A DNA stretch of 8,879 nt, taken from NCBI GenBank assembly GCA_027295555.1, contig JAPUKT010000304.1, forward strand, positions 1 to 8,879. Reading direction: 5' to 3'. Source of the stretch: Deltaproteobacteria bacterium (GTDB lineage Bacteria; Myxococcota_A; Polyangia; Polyangiales; Houyiibacteriaceae). A program made the position numbers and the translations under genes. Under the pieces are notes generated by a model, which saw only the letters and a program-made list of their open reading frames with translations, ran no database searches and was not told where the DNA came from. Shown in pieces: positions 1 to 7,083 of this stretch. Numbering within the stretch: position 1 is the first letter of the stretch; each line of letters starts with the position of its first letter.

Positions 1-699
1 TCACGCCTTGCCGGACTTAACCCGTCGGCTGTTATCTGCGAGATCATGAAAGACGACGGGACGATGGCCCGGTATCCGGACCTAGTCCAGTTCTCCAAGG
101 ATCACGATCTGCGACTCATCACCATCGCCGACCTAATTCAGTACCGATTGGCGCGCGAGCGTTTGGTGACCCGCATTCGGCAGACACCTGTCAAGATACC
201 CACAGGCAAAACCTGGACCGCATCGGTGTACCAGGTGCAAGTTGGTCCGGACGACCAGTTCATGGCGCTGAGCTACGGCGACATCACTACTGAACCGACG
301 CTCGTTCGTGTCCACCGTGGCAGCGTGCTTGGCGACGCATTTCAGGTTCGCATGCGCCAGCGCGTCCACATCTCCGACGTGGTCGCTGCGATCGAGCGTG
401 AAGGCAACGGGGTCATCCTGTTTTTGCCCGGCCACCCCGACCCCGATACGGACCTGGCGTTCTACCTCGACGAGCCGATTCAGCGTCCGCCCGAAGAGCC
501 GGGCATGGTTCTCCGCGAGTACGGTTTTGGGGCGCAAGTTCTAGCGCACCTCGGGCTCGAGCGGCTGCGCGTGCTCACGAACAGGCCTCGCCGAATTCCG
601 AGTCTCGACGCCTACGGGCTCAACGTCGTGGAGCAACTCGGGGTGGCGCCAGGAGGCGAGCTCACTCCGGCGGGTCCAGTCCAGCAGGACAGGCCATGA
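1..699 (+). CDS. ribB: 3,4-dihydroxy-2-butanone 4-phosphate synthase with degenerate GTP cyclohydrolase II domain (RibBX type), 5'-truncated
   Basis: The reading frame is open from base 1, so the gene begins upstream; 232 residues are visible. The first ~50 residues are the end of DHBP synthase, which converts ribulose 5-phosphate to the four-carbon riboflavin precursor. They include the family block AVICEIM, whose Glu (bases 40–42) corresponds to a catalytic acid, followed by DGTMARYPDL and ITIADLIQYR. The remainder aligns by eye with GTP cyclohydrolase II (LVRVH near base 304; REYGFGAQVL and RVLTNRPRRI near its end). However, the three zinc-binding cysteines are missing: the usual SEC-LTGD reads RGS-VLGD and the usual RCDC is replaced by VRMRQ. 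The GRGIGL-type loop is also gone. The domain is therefore probably not a cyclohydrolase, as known for RibBX proteins of Proteobacteria. The ATG at 46 lies inside the conserved domain and is not the start. The stop overlaps ribH (ATGA). Confidence 0.9.
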   Translation, partial: SRLAGLNPSAVICEIMKDDGTMARYPDLVQFSKDHDLRLITIADLIQYRLARERLVTRIRQTPVKIPTGKTWTASVYQVQVGPDDQFMALSYGDITTEPTLVRVHRGSVLGDAFQVRMRQRVHISDVVAAIEREGNGVILFLPGHPDPDTDLAFYLDEPIQRPPEEPGMVLREYGFGAQVLAHLGLERLRVLTNRPRRIPSLDAYGLNVVEQLGVAPGGELTPAGPVQQDRP

Positions 700-1202
700 G
701 TGACGATCCCAACGAGCCGCCCGAGCAGATCGATGCGCCGGCAGACGCGCGCTTTGCCATCGTCTGGTCCCGCTTCAATCGAACCGTGGTCAGCAAGCTA
801 CTCGAAGGTGCAAAGGCCGGTCTCGCCGAGCACGGCGTATCGGAGGAGGCGGTCTACGTAGCCGAAGTTCCCGGCGCTTGGGAGCTTTCTTATGCGGCCC
901 GGCAGTTGGCTCGAAGTGGTCGCTTCGACGCCATCATTGCGCTTGGCGCGGTGATCCGTGGCGGGACGCCTCACTTCGGTTACGTGTGTGACGGCGCCTC
1001 GCTAGGCCTCCTTCGCGTCATGCTGGACACCGGGCTCCCCGTCGTGTTCGGCGTCCTCACGACCGACGACGAGCAGCAAGCGCTCGACCGGGCAGGGGGG
1101 TCGCACGGCAACAAGGGCCACGATGCGGCGTTGACCGCGATCGAAATGGTCCTGTTCGACCGAAAGCTCGAGGAAGATGGGATCCCGACGCAAAGGGCGT
1201 GA
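696..1202 (+). CDS. ribH: 6,7-dimethyl-8-ribityllumazine synthase
   Basis: This 168-residue protein catalyses the penultimate riboflavin step. It condenses 5-amino-6-ribitylamino-uracil with the dihydroxybutanone phosphate made by the preceding gene product, and normally forms cytosolic pentamers or 60-mer capsids. Family blocks are in order: IVWSRFN (22–28, substrate pyrimidine site), EVPGAWEL (57–64), GAVIRGGTPHFGYV (84–97, with His93 as the expected catalytic base), FGVLTTDDEQQALDRAGG (118–135) and GNKG (138–141). The first ~18 residues are an acidic, proline-rich extension. The start is fixed by the ATGA overlap with ribB and an AGGA about seven bases upstream. The 3' end overlaps nusB by 26 bases. 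Confidence 0.95.
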   Translation: MSDDPNEPPEQIDAPADARFAIVWSRFNRTVVSKLLEGAKAGLAEHGVSEEAVYVAEVPGAWELSYAARQLARSGRFDAIIALGAVIRGGTPHFGYVCDGASLGLLRVMLDTGLPVVFGVLTTDDEQQALDRAGGSHGNKGHDAALTAIEMVLFDRKLEEDGIPTQRA

Positions 1203-1596
1203 GGCGGCACTCCGCATCCTCTACTCCATGGATGTCTCGGGTGTCAGCGGCGCGCACGCGATCAAGGCCTACTGGGGCCACCTGGCCGATTCGAGCGAGG
1301 CAGGCGAAGAGACCGAGTTCGCCAAGGAGATCGTGCGGAGGTACGCGGAACACGAAGGCGAGATCAACGAGCTGATTCGCTCTTCGAGCCACCATTGGCG
1401 TCTCGAACGGATGCCGATCGTGGATCGCAACGTTCTTCGCGTCGCTATCGTCGAGCTCCAGGACATGGACGACATTCCAAAGCGAGTCACCCTCAACGAA
1501 GCGGTCGAGCTCGCCAAGCGATTCGGCTCCGAGGGAAGCGGTTCTTTCGTGAACGGAGTCTTGGATCGGATTGCGACCGAGCTGGGGAAGCCGTGA
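1177..1596 (+). CDS. nusB: transcription antitermination factor NusB
   Basis: The protein has 139 residues, the normal NusB length. NusB pairs with NusE (ribosomal protein S10) on boxA RNA during antitermination of rRNA operons. Recognisable parts are the N-terminal arginine-rich start RRKGREAALRILYSMD (4–19), the central helix with LERMPIVDRNVLRVAIVEL (77–94), and the C-terminal signature TLNEAVELAKRFGSEGSG followed by FVNGVLDRIA (105–133). The ATG at 1177 is chosen because the family starts just before RRKxRE. The preceding GAGGAAG is very close to it, so translation may depend on coupling with ribH, which it overlaps by 26 bases in another frame. The ribH–nusB order is common in bacteria. 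Confidence 0.95.
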   Translation: MGSRRKGREAALRILYSMDVSGVSGAHAIKAYWGHLADSSEAGEETEFAKEIVRRYAEHEGEINELIRSSSHHWRLERMPIVDRNVLRVAIVELQDMDDIPKRVTLNEAVELAKRFGSEGSGSFVNGVLDRIATELGKP

Positions 1597-2120
1597 TCGA
1601 ATACGACTTCGTCCCTCCTGAGCAATCGAGCTTGGATGAGCTCCAAACCGCAGTGATCCTCTTGCCGTTCTTCGAAGACGAGCGACCGCTGCGGGGTCCT
1701 GCCGGCTTGATCGACTGGCGGCTCTGCGGAGCGCTTTCGCGGCGGCTGGCAGCTGGCGAGCTGCAAGGGAGCTTCGGCGAGAAGGGTTGGACGGTCACGC
1801 TGCCCAAGCTCAAGGCCGAACGTCTGCTGTTGTTTGGGCTCGGTCGAAGCGAAGCGTTCGATCGGAAGGTTGCCGAGGCAGCTTGCGCACTGATCGCCAA
1901 CGCGCTCGTCGCAGCCAAGCTCGCCACGGCGGCACTCGCGTTGCCCGGACGAAGCATGAATTGCGTCTCGGCAAACGATGCCATGCAGTATTGGCTCAAC
2001 GCGACCCCACGAGAGCTCGGGCTCGGTGAGCTGACGATCATCGAGCGTCGCGCGGACCACAAGCCCCTCCAATCGGTCATCGACGCGCTTCGCCGCCAGG
2101 CTGAATCGCCGCTTCGTTAG
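1593..2120 (+). CDS. stand-alone M17 leucyl-aminopeptidase N-terminal-domain-like protein
   Basis: This 175-residue protein starts at GTG 1593, giving a GTGA overlap with the nusB stop. A GGGGAAG five or fewer bases upstream supports the start. Residues 20–90 resemble the N-terminal macro-like domain of M17 leucyl aminopeptidases: a hydrophobic strand (AVILLPFFED, 20–29), then RPLRGPAGLIDWRLCGALSR (31–50), then a strand-turn ending in LLLFGLGRSEAFD (78–90). Helices rich in Ala follow. The C-terminal M17 catalytic domain, with its metal ligands and the NTDAEGRL-type motif, is absent, and the gene ends cleanly, so this is not a visible frameshift. It cannot be a peptidase by itself. A regulatory or binding role is possible but unproven. 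The frame is open further upstream to an ATG at 1395, but that part lies inside nusB and has no family similarity. Confidence 0.72.
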   Translation: MIEYDFVPPEQSSLDELQTAVILLPFFEDERPLRGPAGLIDWRLCGALSRRLAAGELQGSFGEKGWTVTLPKLKAERLLLFGLGRSEAFDRKVAEAACALIANALVAAKLATAALALPGRSMNCVSANDAMQYWLNATPRELGLGELTIIERRADHKPLQSVIDALRRQAESPLR

Positions 2121-3343
2121 CGCCGACGCTTGGGTTTGCGTGCCGAACGCGCCTTGGTCGTTCGCTTCGCTTTCTTGGCAGGCGCGCGCTTCTTGGCGGA
2201 TCTGGCCTTCTTCTTGGCGGGTGCGCGCTTCTTAGGCGCGGGCTTGCGCTTGGCCTTCTTGGCGGGTGCGCGCTTCTTCGCGGCGCCGCGCCTCTTTTGG
2301 GTGGCGCGCTTCTTGGTCGGGGTGCGCTTCTTCGTCCTCGTCCGCTTCGTGGCGGCGGCACGCTTCTTGGTCATCGCCTTCTTCTTGGCCGCAGCTTTCT
2401 TCTTGGCGGCGGCCCTCTTGCGCCCGAGTGCATCGGCCTTCTTTTTGGCCGCAGCCCTCTTGCGTTTCAGCGCATCGGCTTTCTTCTTGGCCACAGCATT
2501 CTTCTTGGCGAGCTCGGCCTTCTTCTTGGCCGCAGCCCTCTTCTTTTCGAGAGCCGCTTGCCTCTTCTCAGCGGCCTTGTGCTTCGCTTCGGCTTTCTTC
2601 TGTCTCAGCTGCTGGGCCTTGCGCTGTGCTTCGGCCTTCTTGCGAGCCGCCTCTGCCTGCCTGCGACCAGCCTCCGCTTTTCGCTTCGCCTCGGCCTTCC
2701 TTCGCCCGGCTTCTTTTCGAGCCTCGGCTTGCGCACGCGCGAGCTCGCGTAGATCGATCGTCTTGGCCTCGATGCGTGGCCGCGTCTTCTTGGGCTTGGG
2801 CTCCTCCTCCTCTTCGATCTCCTCCTCGACGGGAAGCTGGGGCGGAGGGACGAACGGGCGGCGCGGAGCCGGACGGCTCGCTTTGATGCCGGAGAGGGGC
2901 AGGTGCCCTGCCTTCTTCGCCGCAGTGTAGGCTGCGCGCATCGCGCCGGGCTTGGCGAAATACTTCTTCATCGGATCGAGATAGCGGGTCCGCCAGATCT
3001 GCTTGCAGGCGTCGCCGAGGCCCTTGGGAATCCCTGTGTGCGTGACCTCGACGCGGGTGCCACCAGCGATCGGCTCAAACGTAAGCTCCACATGAGAGTC
3101 GTTGGCAGCCGTGGGAAAATCCCGGGTGCGCCAGGTCATCGCGATGCGGCTTCCGGTCACGAGATACACGTGTGTCGCATCGATGAGACCATCATGCGCT
3201 ACGACCCGCCCGCCTACCCAAGGGTCCACCGTGGCCCGTGCGCCCGTGAACGCGGTATGGTGGCGTTCGTCCATCCACGCGGAATAAATACGGTTTGGAC
3301 TCGCGGGTATCACGGACGAAACAGTCAATTCTTCCGTGTCCAT
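2117..3343 (-). CDS. SRPBCC/AHSA1-like domain protein with histone H1-like Lys/Ala/Arg-rich C-terminal tail
   Basis: This 408-residue protein has three clear parts. Residues 1–130 look like an SRPBCC fold of the Activator-of-Hsp90-ATPase (AHSA1) type: VIPASPNRIYSAWMD (11–25), WVGGRVVAHDG (42–52), MTWRTRDFP (69–77) and the strand VELTFEPIAGGTRVEVTHTG (85–104), with a closing long helix. Residues 131–171 are a proline-rich linker, and 172–181 are nine Glu/Val/Ile positions, almost all acidic. From about 195 to the end the protein is extraordinarily rich in Lys, Arg and Ala, first in a coiled-coil-like AEAxRKAEA pattern, then KKxAAAKKK and KKRAPAKK blocks. Such tails in bacterial H1-like proteins and AlgP bind DNA non-specifically. 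The start is MDTEEL at 3343, just before the domain; the ribosome site (AGGG, two bases away) is weak. Ligand and function are unknown. Confidence 0.8.
   Translation of the reverse strand: MDTEELTVSSVIPASPNRIYSAWMDERHHTAFTGARATVDPWVGGRVVAHDGLIDATHVYLVTGSRIAMTWRTRDFPTAANDSHVELTFEPIAGGTRVEVTHTGIPKGLGDACKQIWRTRYLDPMKKYFAKPGAMRAAYTAAKKAGHLPLSGIKASRPAPRRPFVPPPQLPVEEEIEEEEEPKPKKTRPRIEAKTIDLRELARAQAEARKEAGRRKAEAKRKAEAGRRQAEAARKKAEAQRKAQQLRQKKAEAKHKAAEKRQAALEKKRAAAKKKAELAKKNAVAKKKADALKRKRAAAKKKADALGRKRAAAKKKAAAKKKAMTKKRAAATKRTRTKKRTPTKKRATQKRRGAAKKRAPAKKAKRKPAPKKRAPAKKKARSAKKRAPAKKAKRTTKARSARKPKRRR
2397..2496 (-). repeat. 42-bp coding tandem repeat inside the lysine-rich tail
   Basis: On the + strand, a unit beginning at CATCGGC recurs at 2431 and 2473, exactly 42 bases apart, and a partial copy precedes it. 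It encodes KKKADALKRKRAAA and KKKADALGRKRAAA (14 residues). The copies are imperfect, with mainly synonymous differences, so this is protein-level repetition maintained in frame. Shorter units related to GCGCGCTTCTTGGCG (KKRAPA) recur between about 2177 and 2290. Confidence 0.6.
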
Positions 3344-3531
3344 CGCCCTGCTACGTTCATTGACTCGGTCGCCTGTATAAGTCCACGAAAACCATTTGAA
3401 AACCAAAAAATCGAGCGCTCACCGCCGACAAGTACTCGATTTTCGTGATTCTGTAAGCTCTTAGGGCCGTTTCAAGTCCTCGGGCCACCGATCGCTGGGG
3501 GGTTCTTGACCACATCCACCTCCGTGCTTCG
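3344..3531. promoter_or_regulatory. divergent intergenic region, locally AT-rich
   Basis: These 188 bases lie between the starts of the SRPBCC–H1-tail gene (−) and the oxoprolinase gene (+), so promoters for both should be here. Bases ~3374–3460 are markedly AT-richer than the surrounding genes, with TATAAG at 3376–3381, TTGAAA at 3396–3401 and a poly-A run at 3405–3410. No pair of hexamers has both good matches and 16–18 base spacing, so I do not assign exact promoters. An inverted repeat occupies 3407–3443. Confidence 0.5.
3407..3443. repeat. inverted repeat in divergent promoter region (candidate operator)
   Basis: AAAATCGAG at 3407–3415 and CTCGATTTT at 3435–3443 are perfect 9-base reverse complements around a 19-base spacer. 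Outside them CACGAAAA (3384–3391) and TTTTCGTG (3440–3447) form a second, overlapping 8-base pair. The placement between two divergent starts suits an operator. A chance origin in AT-rich DNA is also possible. Confidence 0.4.
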
Positions 3532-6500
3532 ATGCATCATCCGATGTCCCACCTCGTTCCCCGGCATCAGTTCTGGATCGACCGTGGGGGAACCTTCACC
3601 GACTGCCTTCACCGCGACCGCGTGTCGGGGGCCCTTCGGGTGGTGAAGGTCCTTTCTTCGGATGAGGCGCCCCTGGTGGGGATCCGCCAGCTTCTCGCCC
3701 TCGGGCCCGACGAGCCGATCCCGACGGCCGAGATTCGGATGGGGACGACCTTGGCGACCAACGCCCTTCTCGAGCGAAGGGGTTGCCCGTGCGTGCTCAT
3801 CGCGGATCGGGGACTCGGGGACCTGACTCGGATCGGCGACCAAACGCGACCAGAGCTCTTTGCCCTCGACATCGAGAAGCCCGAGATCCTCCCGGACTGG
3901 GTGGTCGAGGTGGACGCACGGATGAACGCCGATGGGCACATCACGAATGCCCTCGACGGTGAGACCCTGCGACGAGCGCTCGAACACGCGCGCGCGGAGG
4001 GTGCGGAGTCGGTCGCGATCGCGCTGATGCACGCGTACCGCAAGGGAGACCTCGAACAGCGAGTCGCCGAGATCGCGTCCCAGGTCGGCTTCGACCACGT
4101 GTCGACGTCTCATCGAATCTCGAACGAGCTCGGACTCCTCGGTCGAACCGACACGACGACCGCCAATGCATATCTCACGCCGCTTCTCACCCGCTACATG
4201 GACAAACTCGAGCAGCACCTCGGTACAGGTCGCTTGAGAATGATGCAGAGCAACGGAGGCTTGGTCGACGCGTCGCGTTTCATCGGTCGCAACGCGGTGC
4301 TCTCCGGACCGGCAGCAGGTGTAGTGGCTACCGGCGCCGTGGCCGACGAGCTCGGCCTCGATGAAGTGATCGGCTTCGACATGGGTGGCACGTCGACCGA
4401 TGTATCCCGCTACGGCGGGGAGGTTACGCGCGTGTTCGAGACCCAAATCGCAGGAGTTCGGATTCGCGCCCCCATGATCGAGCTGCATACCGTGGCCGCG
4501 GGTGGCGGGTCGATATGTACGCTCGAAGGGCAGCGAATGACCGTCGGGCCCGAAAGCGCAGGTGCGAACCCGGGTCCCCTTTGCTACGGGCAACCGGAGG
4601 CGGAAGACCTCACGCTCACCGACGTGTCGCTCTGCCTCGGCCGGATCGCGCCGGACCGATTCCCGTTCGCACTCGATGACACGCGCGCACGAGTCAAACT
4701 CCAAGAAGCCGCCGATGCGTTGACATCACAGGGCGTGGCGAAGAATCCGACGGAAGTTGCGCGAGGATTTCTCCGCATTGCCGTCGAGAACATGGTGGCT
4801 GCCATCCAAAAGGTTTCGGTTGGGCGGGGTCACGACGTGCGCACGCACGGGATGATCGTGTTCGGTGGAGCAGGAGGGCAGTACGCGTGCTTGGTGGCGC
4901 GCCGTTTGGGCATCCGAAGCTTGGTGTTCCATCCGTACGCGGGCGTGCTCTCCGCGTTTGGAATGGGAGTCGCCAACTTCGAATGGCATGGAGAGCGGGA
5001 TGCGGGCCGCGTCGATCTGGAAACCGTGCCTGTCTCCGGATGGGAGGACGCCTTTCAAGAGCTCGAAACCGCAGGTCGAGCCGCGCTCGCACGGGATGCC
5101 GGCGCCGACCCCCACTGGACGTTCGGTAGACAAGTTGCGCTTCGATATCGAGGCACCGAAACCGCGTTGACAGTCGAATCGGCCGACCCTGCCGAAATGC
5201 GCCGGGCCTTCGAGACGAAGCATCGCCGTGAGTTTGGATACACGCGGCCGAACCATCCCATCGAAGCCGCGACGCTCCGGGTGCGCGTGGAGCTCTCGGG
5301 CCAAAAGCCGTCTCTGCCCCGCGTCGAACCGGGAAGTGGCCAGCCCGAACGCACAGCGGCCCTGTGGTCTGGTGGCGCCATGGTCGAGGCGCCGGTCTAC
5401 AAACGAGAGAACTTTCCCCTCGACACCGAGGTCCCGGGGCCCGCATTGGTGCTCGACGAGACCGGCACGGTCGTGATCGAGGATGGCTTCGTCGGCGCAC
5501 GTGACTCACGCGACTATCTGATTTTGCGAGACACCGAAACGCGTGGCGTCGACGAGGCTGCCCACACACGCGTCGACCCTGTGCTTCTCGAAGTCTTCAA
5601 CAACCAGTTCAAATCGATTGCCGAACAGATGGGGGTAGTGCTCCAGCGCACGGCGATGAGCACCAACATCCGAGACCGGTTGGACTTTTCGTGTGCGGTC
5701 TTCGATGCCGACGGCGGTCTCGTCGCCAACGCGCCGCATATCCCGGTTCATCTCGGAGCGATGGGGGAGTCGGTGCGGGCGGTGCGGGCCGCACACCCAG
5801 ACACGCGACCGGGAGACGTCTACGTCACGAACGATCCGGCCGCAGGGGGATCCCACCTGCCCGACATCACGGTGGTGACGCCCGTGCACGACGAGGCAGG
5901 CCGCCTTCAGTTCGTCGTGGCATCCCGCGGCCATCACGCGGACGTCGGGGGGCTGACTCCAGGATCGATGCCGCCGTTTTCGACGAGGCTCGACGAGGAG
6001 GGCGTGGTCTTTCGGAGCCTCAAAATCGTAGAGAGCGGCAAGCTCGATGAAGCGCTCCTCATGGAAGTGTTGACGACCGGAGCGCATCCCGCTCGCAGGC
6101 CCGACGAAAACCTAGCGGACCTGCAAGCCCAAATCGCGGCCAACGAAAAGGGCGTACAGCTGCTCGCGGACCTTCTCGATCGATACGGGTTGAACGTCGT
6201 TGCAGCCTACATGCAGCACATCCAAGACAACGCCGCCGACCTCACCGCGCGTGCGATCGAGGAAATCGACGATGGAGTCCATGCTTTCGAAGATCAACTC
6301 GACGACGGCACGCGCATCGCGGTCCGCGTCACCGTCCGCGGTGGCTCCATGGAGATCGACTTCGACGGAACCGACCCCGCGGCCGACAACAATCTCAATA
6401 CGCCCAAAGCCGTGACGGTCGCGGCAGTCCTCTACGTGTTGCGCGTGCTGGTGGGCAAGCCGATCCCGCTCAACAGCGGTTGCCTGCGCCCGGTCACGAT

Positions 6501-7083
6501 TCGAATCCCGGAAGGCTCGCTCCTCGCGCCGGAGCCCTGGCGGGCGGTCGCCGCCGGCAATGTAGAGACCTCGCAACGCATCGTGGATGTGCTCTTCGGG
6601 GCACTGGGTCTCGCTGCTGCAAGCCAGGGCACGATGAACAACCTCACCTTCGGCGACGATCATCTCGCATACTACGAGACACTAGGCGGGGGGGCGGGGG
6701 GCACGCCCAATCGCGCGGGCGCATCGGGCGTGCATACCCACATGACCAACTCGAAGTGCACCGACCCGGAGGTCCTCGAAACCCGCTTTCCGGTTCGGAT
6801 TCGGCGCTTTCAGCTGCGAGAAGGATCAGGCGGGAAGGGGGCGCATCCGGGCGGCGAGGGGCTGATTCGAGAGATCGAATTCCTCGCGCCGATGCGGGTT
6901 TCGGTGCTCTCCGAGCGGCGCGTCGTCCGACCCTATGGTATGCGCGGCGGCGGCCACGGGGCCGCGGGCATGAATCTGTTGAACGGCACAAAGCTCCCCC
7001 ACCGGGTCTCGATCGAGGTTTCCGAGGGCGATGTCCTGCGCATCGAGACGCCCGGCGGCGGTGGCTGGGGTGAACCCGAATGA
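3532..7083 (+). CDS. fused hydantoinase A/B protein, ATP-dependent 5-oxoprolinase type
   Basis: This 1183-residue cytosolic protein combines both hydantoinase/oxoprolinase modules. HyuA part: N-terminal FWIDRGGTFTD (14–24) and GFDMGGTSTD (281–290) are the two phosphate-binding loops of the actin-like ATPase fold, and VFGGAGGQ (443–450) follows. HyuB part: begins near VDPVLLEVFNNQ (from 681), with ASRGHHADVGG (797–807), a likely metal or substrate site, then HTHMTN and a Gly-rich C-terminus (GGGGWGEPE, 1175–1183). Single-chain A+B enzymes of this size hydrolyse 5-oxo-L-proline to glutamate using ATP; separate-subunit relatives include N-methylhydantoinase and acetone carboxylase. The HTHMTNS…TDPEVLE region reads like 5-oxoprolinase, but the substrate is inferred. 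ATG 3532 and ATG 3544 (MSHLVP) are both possible starts and neither has a convincing ribosome site. The stop overlaps the next gene (ATGA). Confidence 0.9.
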   Translation: MHHPMSHLVPRHQFWIDRGGTFTDCLHRDRVSGALRVVKVLSSDEAPLVGIRQLLALGPDEPIPTAEIRMGTTLATNALLERRGCPCVLIADRGLGDLTRIGDQTRPELFALDIEKPEILPDWVVEVDARMNADGHITNALDGETLRRALEHARAEGAESVAIALMHAYRKGDLEQRVAEIASQVGFDHVSTSHRISNELGLLGRTDTTTANAYLTPLLTRYMDKLEQHLGTGRLRMMQSNGGLVDASRFIGRNAVLSGPAAGVVATGAVADELGLDEVIGFDMGGTSTDVSRYGGEVTRVFETQIAGVRIRAPMIELHTVAAGGGSICTLEGQRMTVGPESAGANPGPLCYGQPEAEDLTLTDVSLCLGRIAPDRFPFALDDTRARVKLQEAADALTSQGVAKNPTEVARGFLRIAVENMVAAIQKVSVGRGHDVRTHGMIVFGGAGGQYACLVARRLGIRSLVFHPYAGVLSAFGMGVANFEWHGERDAGRVDLETVPVSGWEDAFQELETAGRAALARDAGADPHWTFGRQVALRYRGTETALTVESADPAEMRRAFETKHRREFGYTRPNHPIEAATLRVRVELSGQKPSLPRVEPGSGQPERTAALWSGGAMVEAPVYKRENFPLDTEVPGPALVLDETGTVVIEDGFVGARDSRDYLILRDTETRGVDEAAHTRVDPVLLEVFNNQFKSIAEQMGVVLQRTAMSTNIRDRLDFSCAVFDADGGLVANAPHIPVHLGAMGESVRAVRAAHPDTRPGDVYVTNDPAAGGSHLPDITVVTPVHDEAGRLQFVVASRGHHADVGGLTPGSMPPFSTRLDEEGVVFRSLKIVESGKLDEALLMEVLTTGAHPARRPDENLADLQAQIAANEKGVQLLADLLDRYGLNVVAAYMQHIQDNAADLTARAIEEIDDGVHAFEDQLDDGTRIAVRVTVRGGSMEIDFDGTDPAADNNLNTPKAVTVAAVLYVLRVLVGKPIPLNSGCLRPVTIRIPEGSLLAPEPWRAVAAGNVETSQRIVDVLFGALGLAAASQGTMNNLTFGDDHLAYYETLGGGAGGTPNRAGASGVHTHMTNSKCTDPEVLETRFPVRIRRFQLREGSGGKGAHPGGEGLIREIEFLAPMRVSVLSERRVVRPYGMRGGGHGAAGMNLLNGTKLPHRVSIEVSEGDVLRIETPGGGGWGEPE

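Noticed and set aside
1395..1592. Upstream in-frame extension of the M17-N-like gene to ATG 1395
   Set aside because: The added 66 residues lie inside nusB, are Arg/Ser-rich without similarity, and the GTG at 1593 has a ribosome site and a GTGA overlap.
1269..2072. 267-codon − strand frame across nusB and the M17-N-like gene
   Set aside because: Opposes two coupled, recognisable genes and shows no family similarity.
2170..2500. Repetitive DNA resembling a repeat array
   Set aside because: Not CRISPR: the repeats are contiguous, imperfect, in frame and encode the Lys/Ala tail, with no unique spacers.
2130..2930. 266-codon + strand frame that looks like a multi-pass membrane protein (Phe/Leu/Ala-rich)
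   Set aside because: It is the reverse complement of Lys and Ala codons in the H1-like tail; the apparent hydrophobic segments follow from that. The − strand frame has a real N-terminal domain.
3472..4704. Long open frame of 410 codons on the − strand
   Set aside because: It lies antisense to the well-supported oxoprolinase gene, has no recognisable domain and has His/Arg/Glu-rich composition typical of the complement of GC-rich coding DNA.
4694..5569. 291-codon open frame on the − strand
   Set aside because: Antisense to the oxoprolinase gene, very Arg/Pro/Ser-rich with no domain; a compositional artefact.
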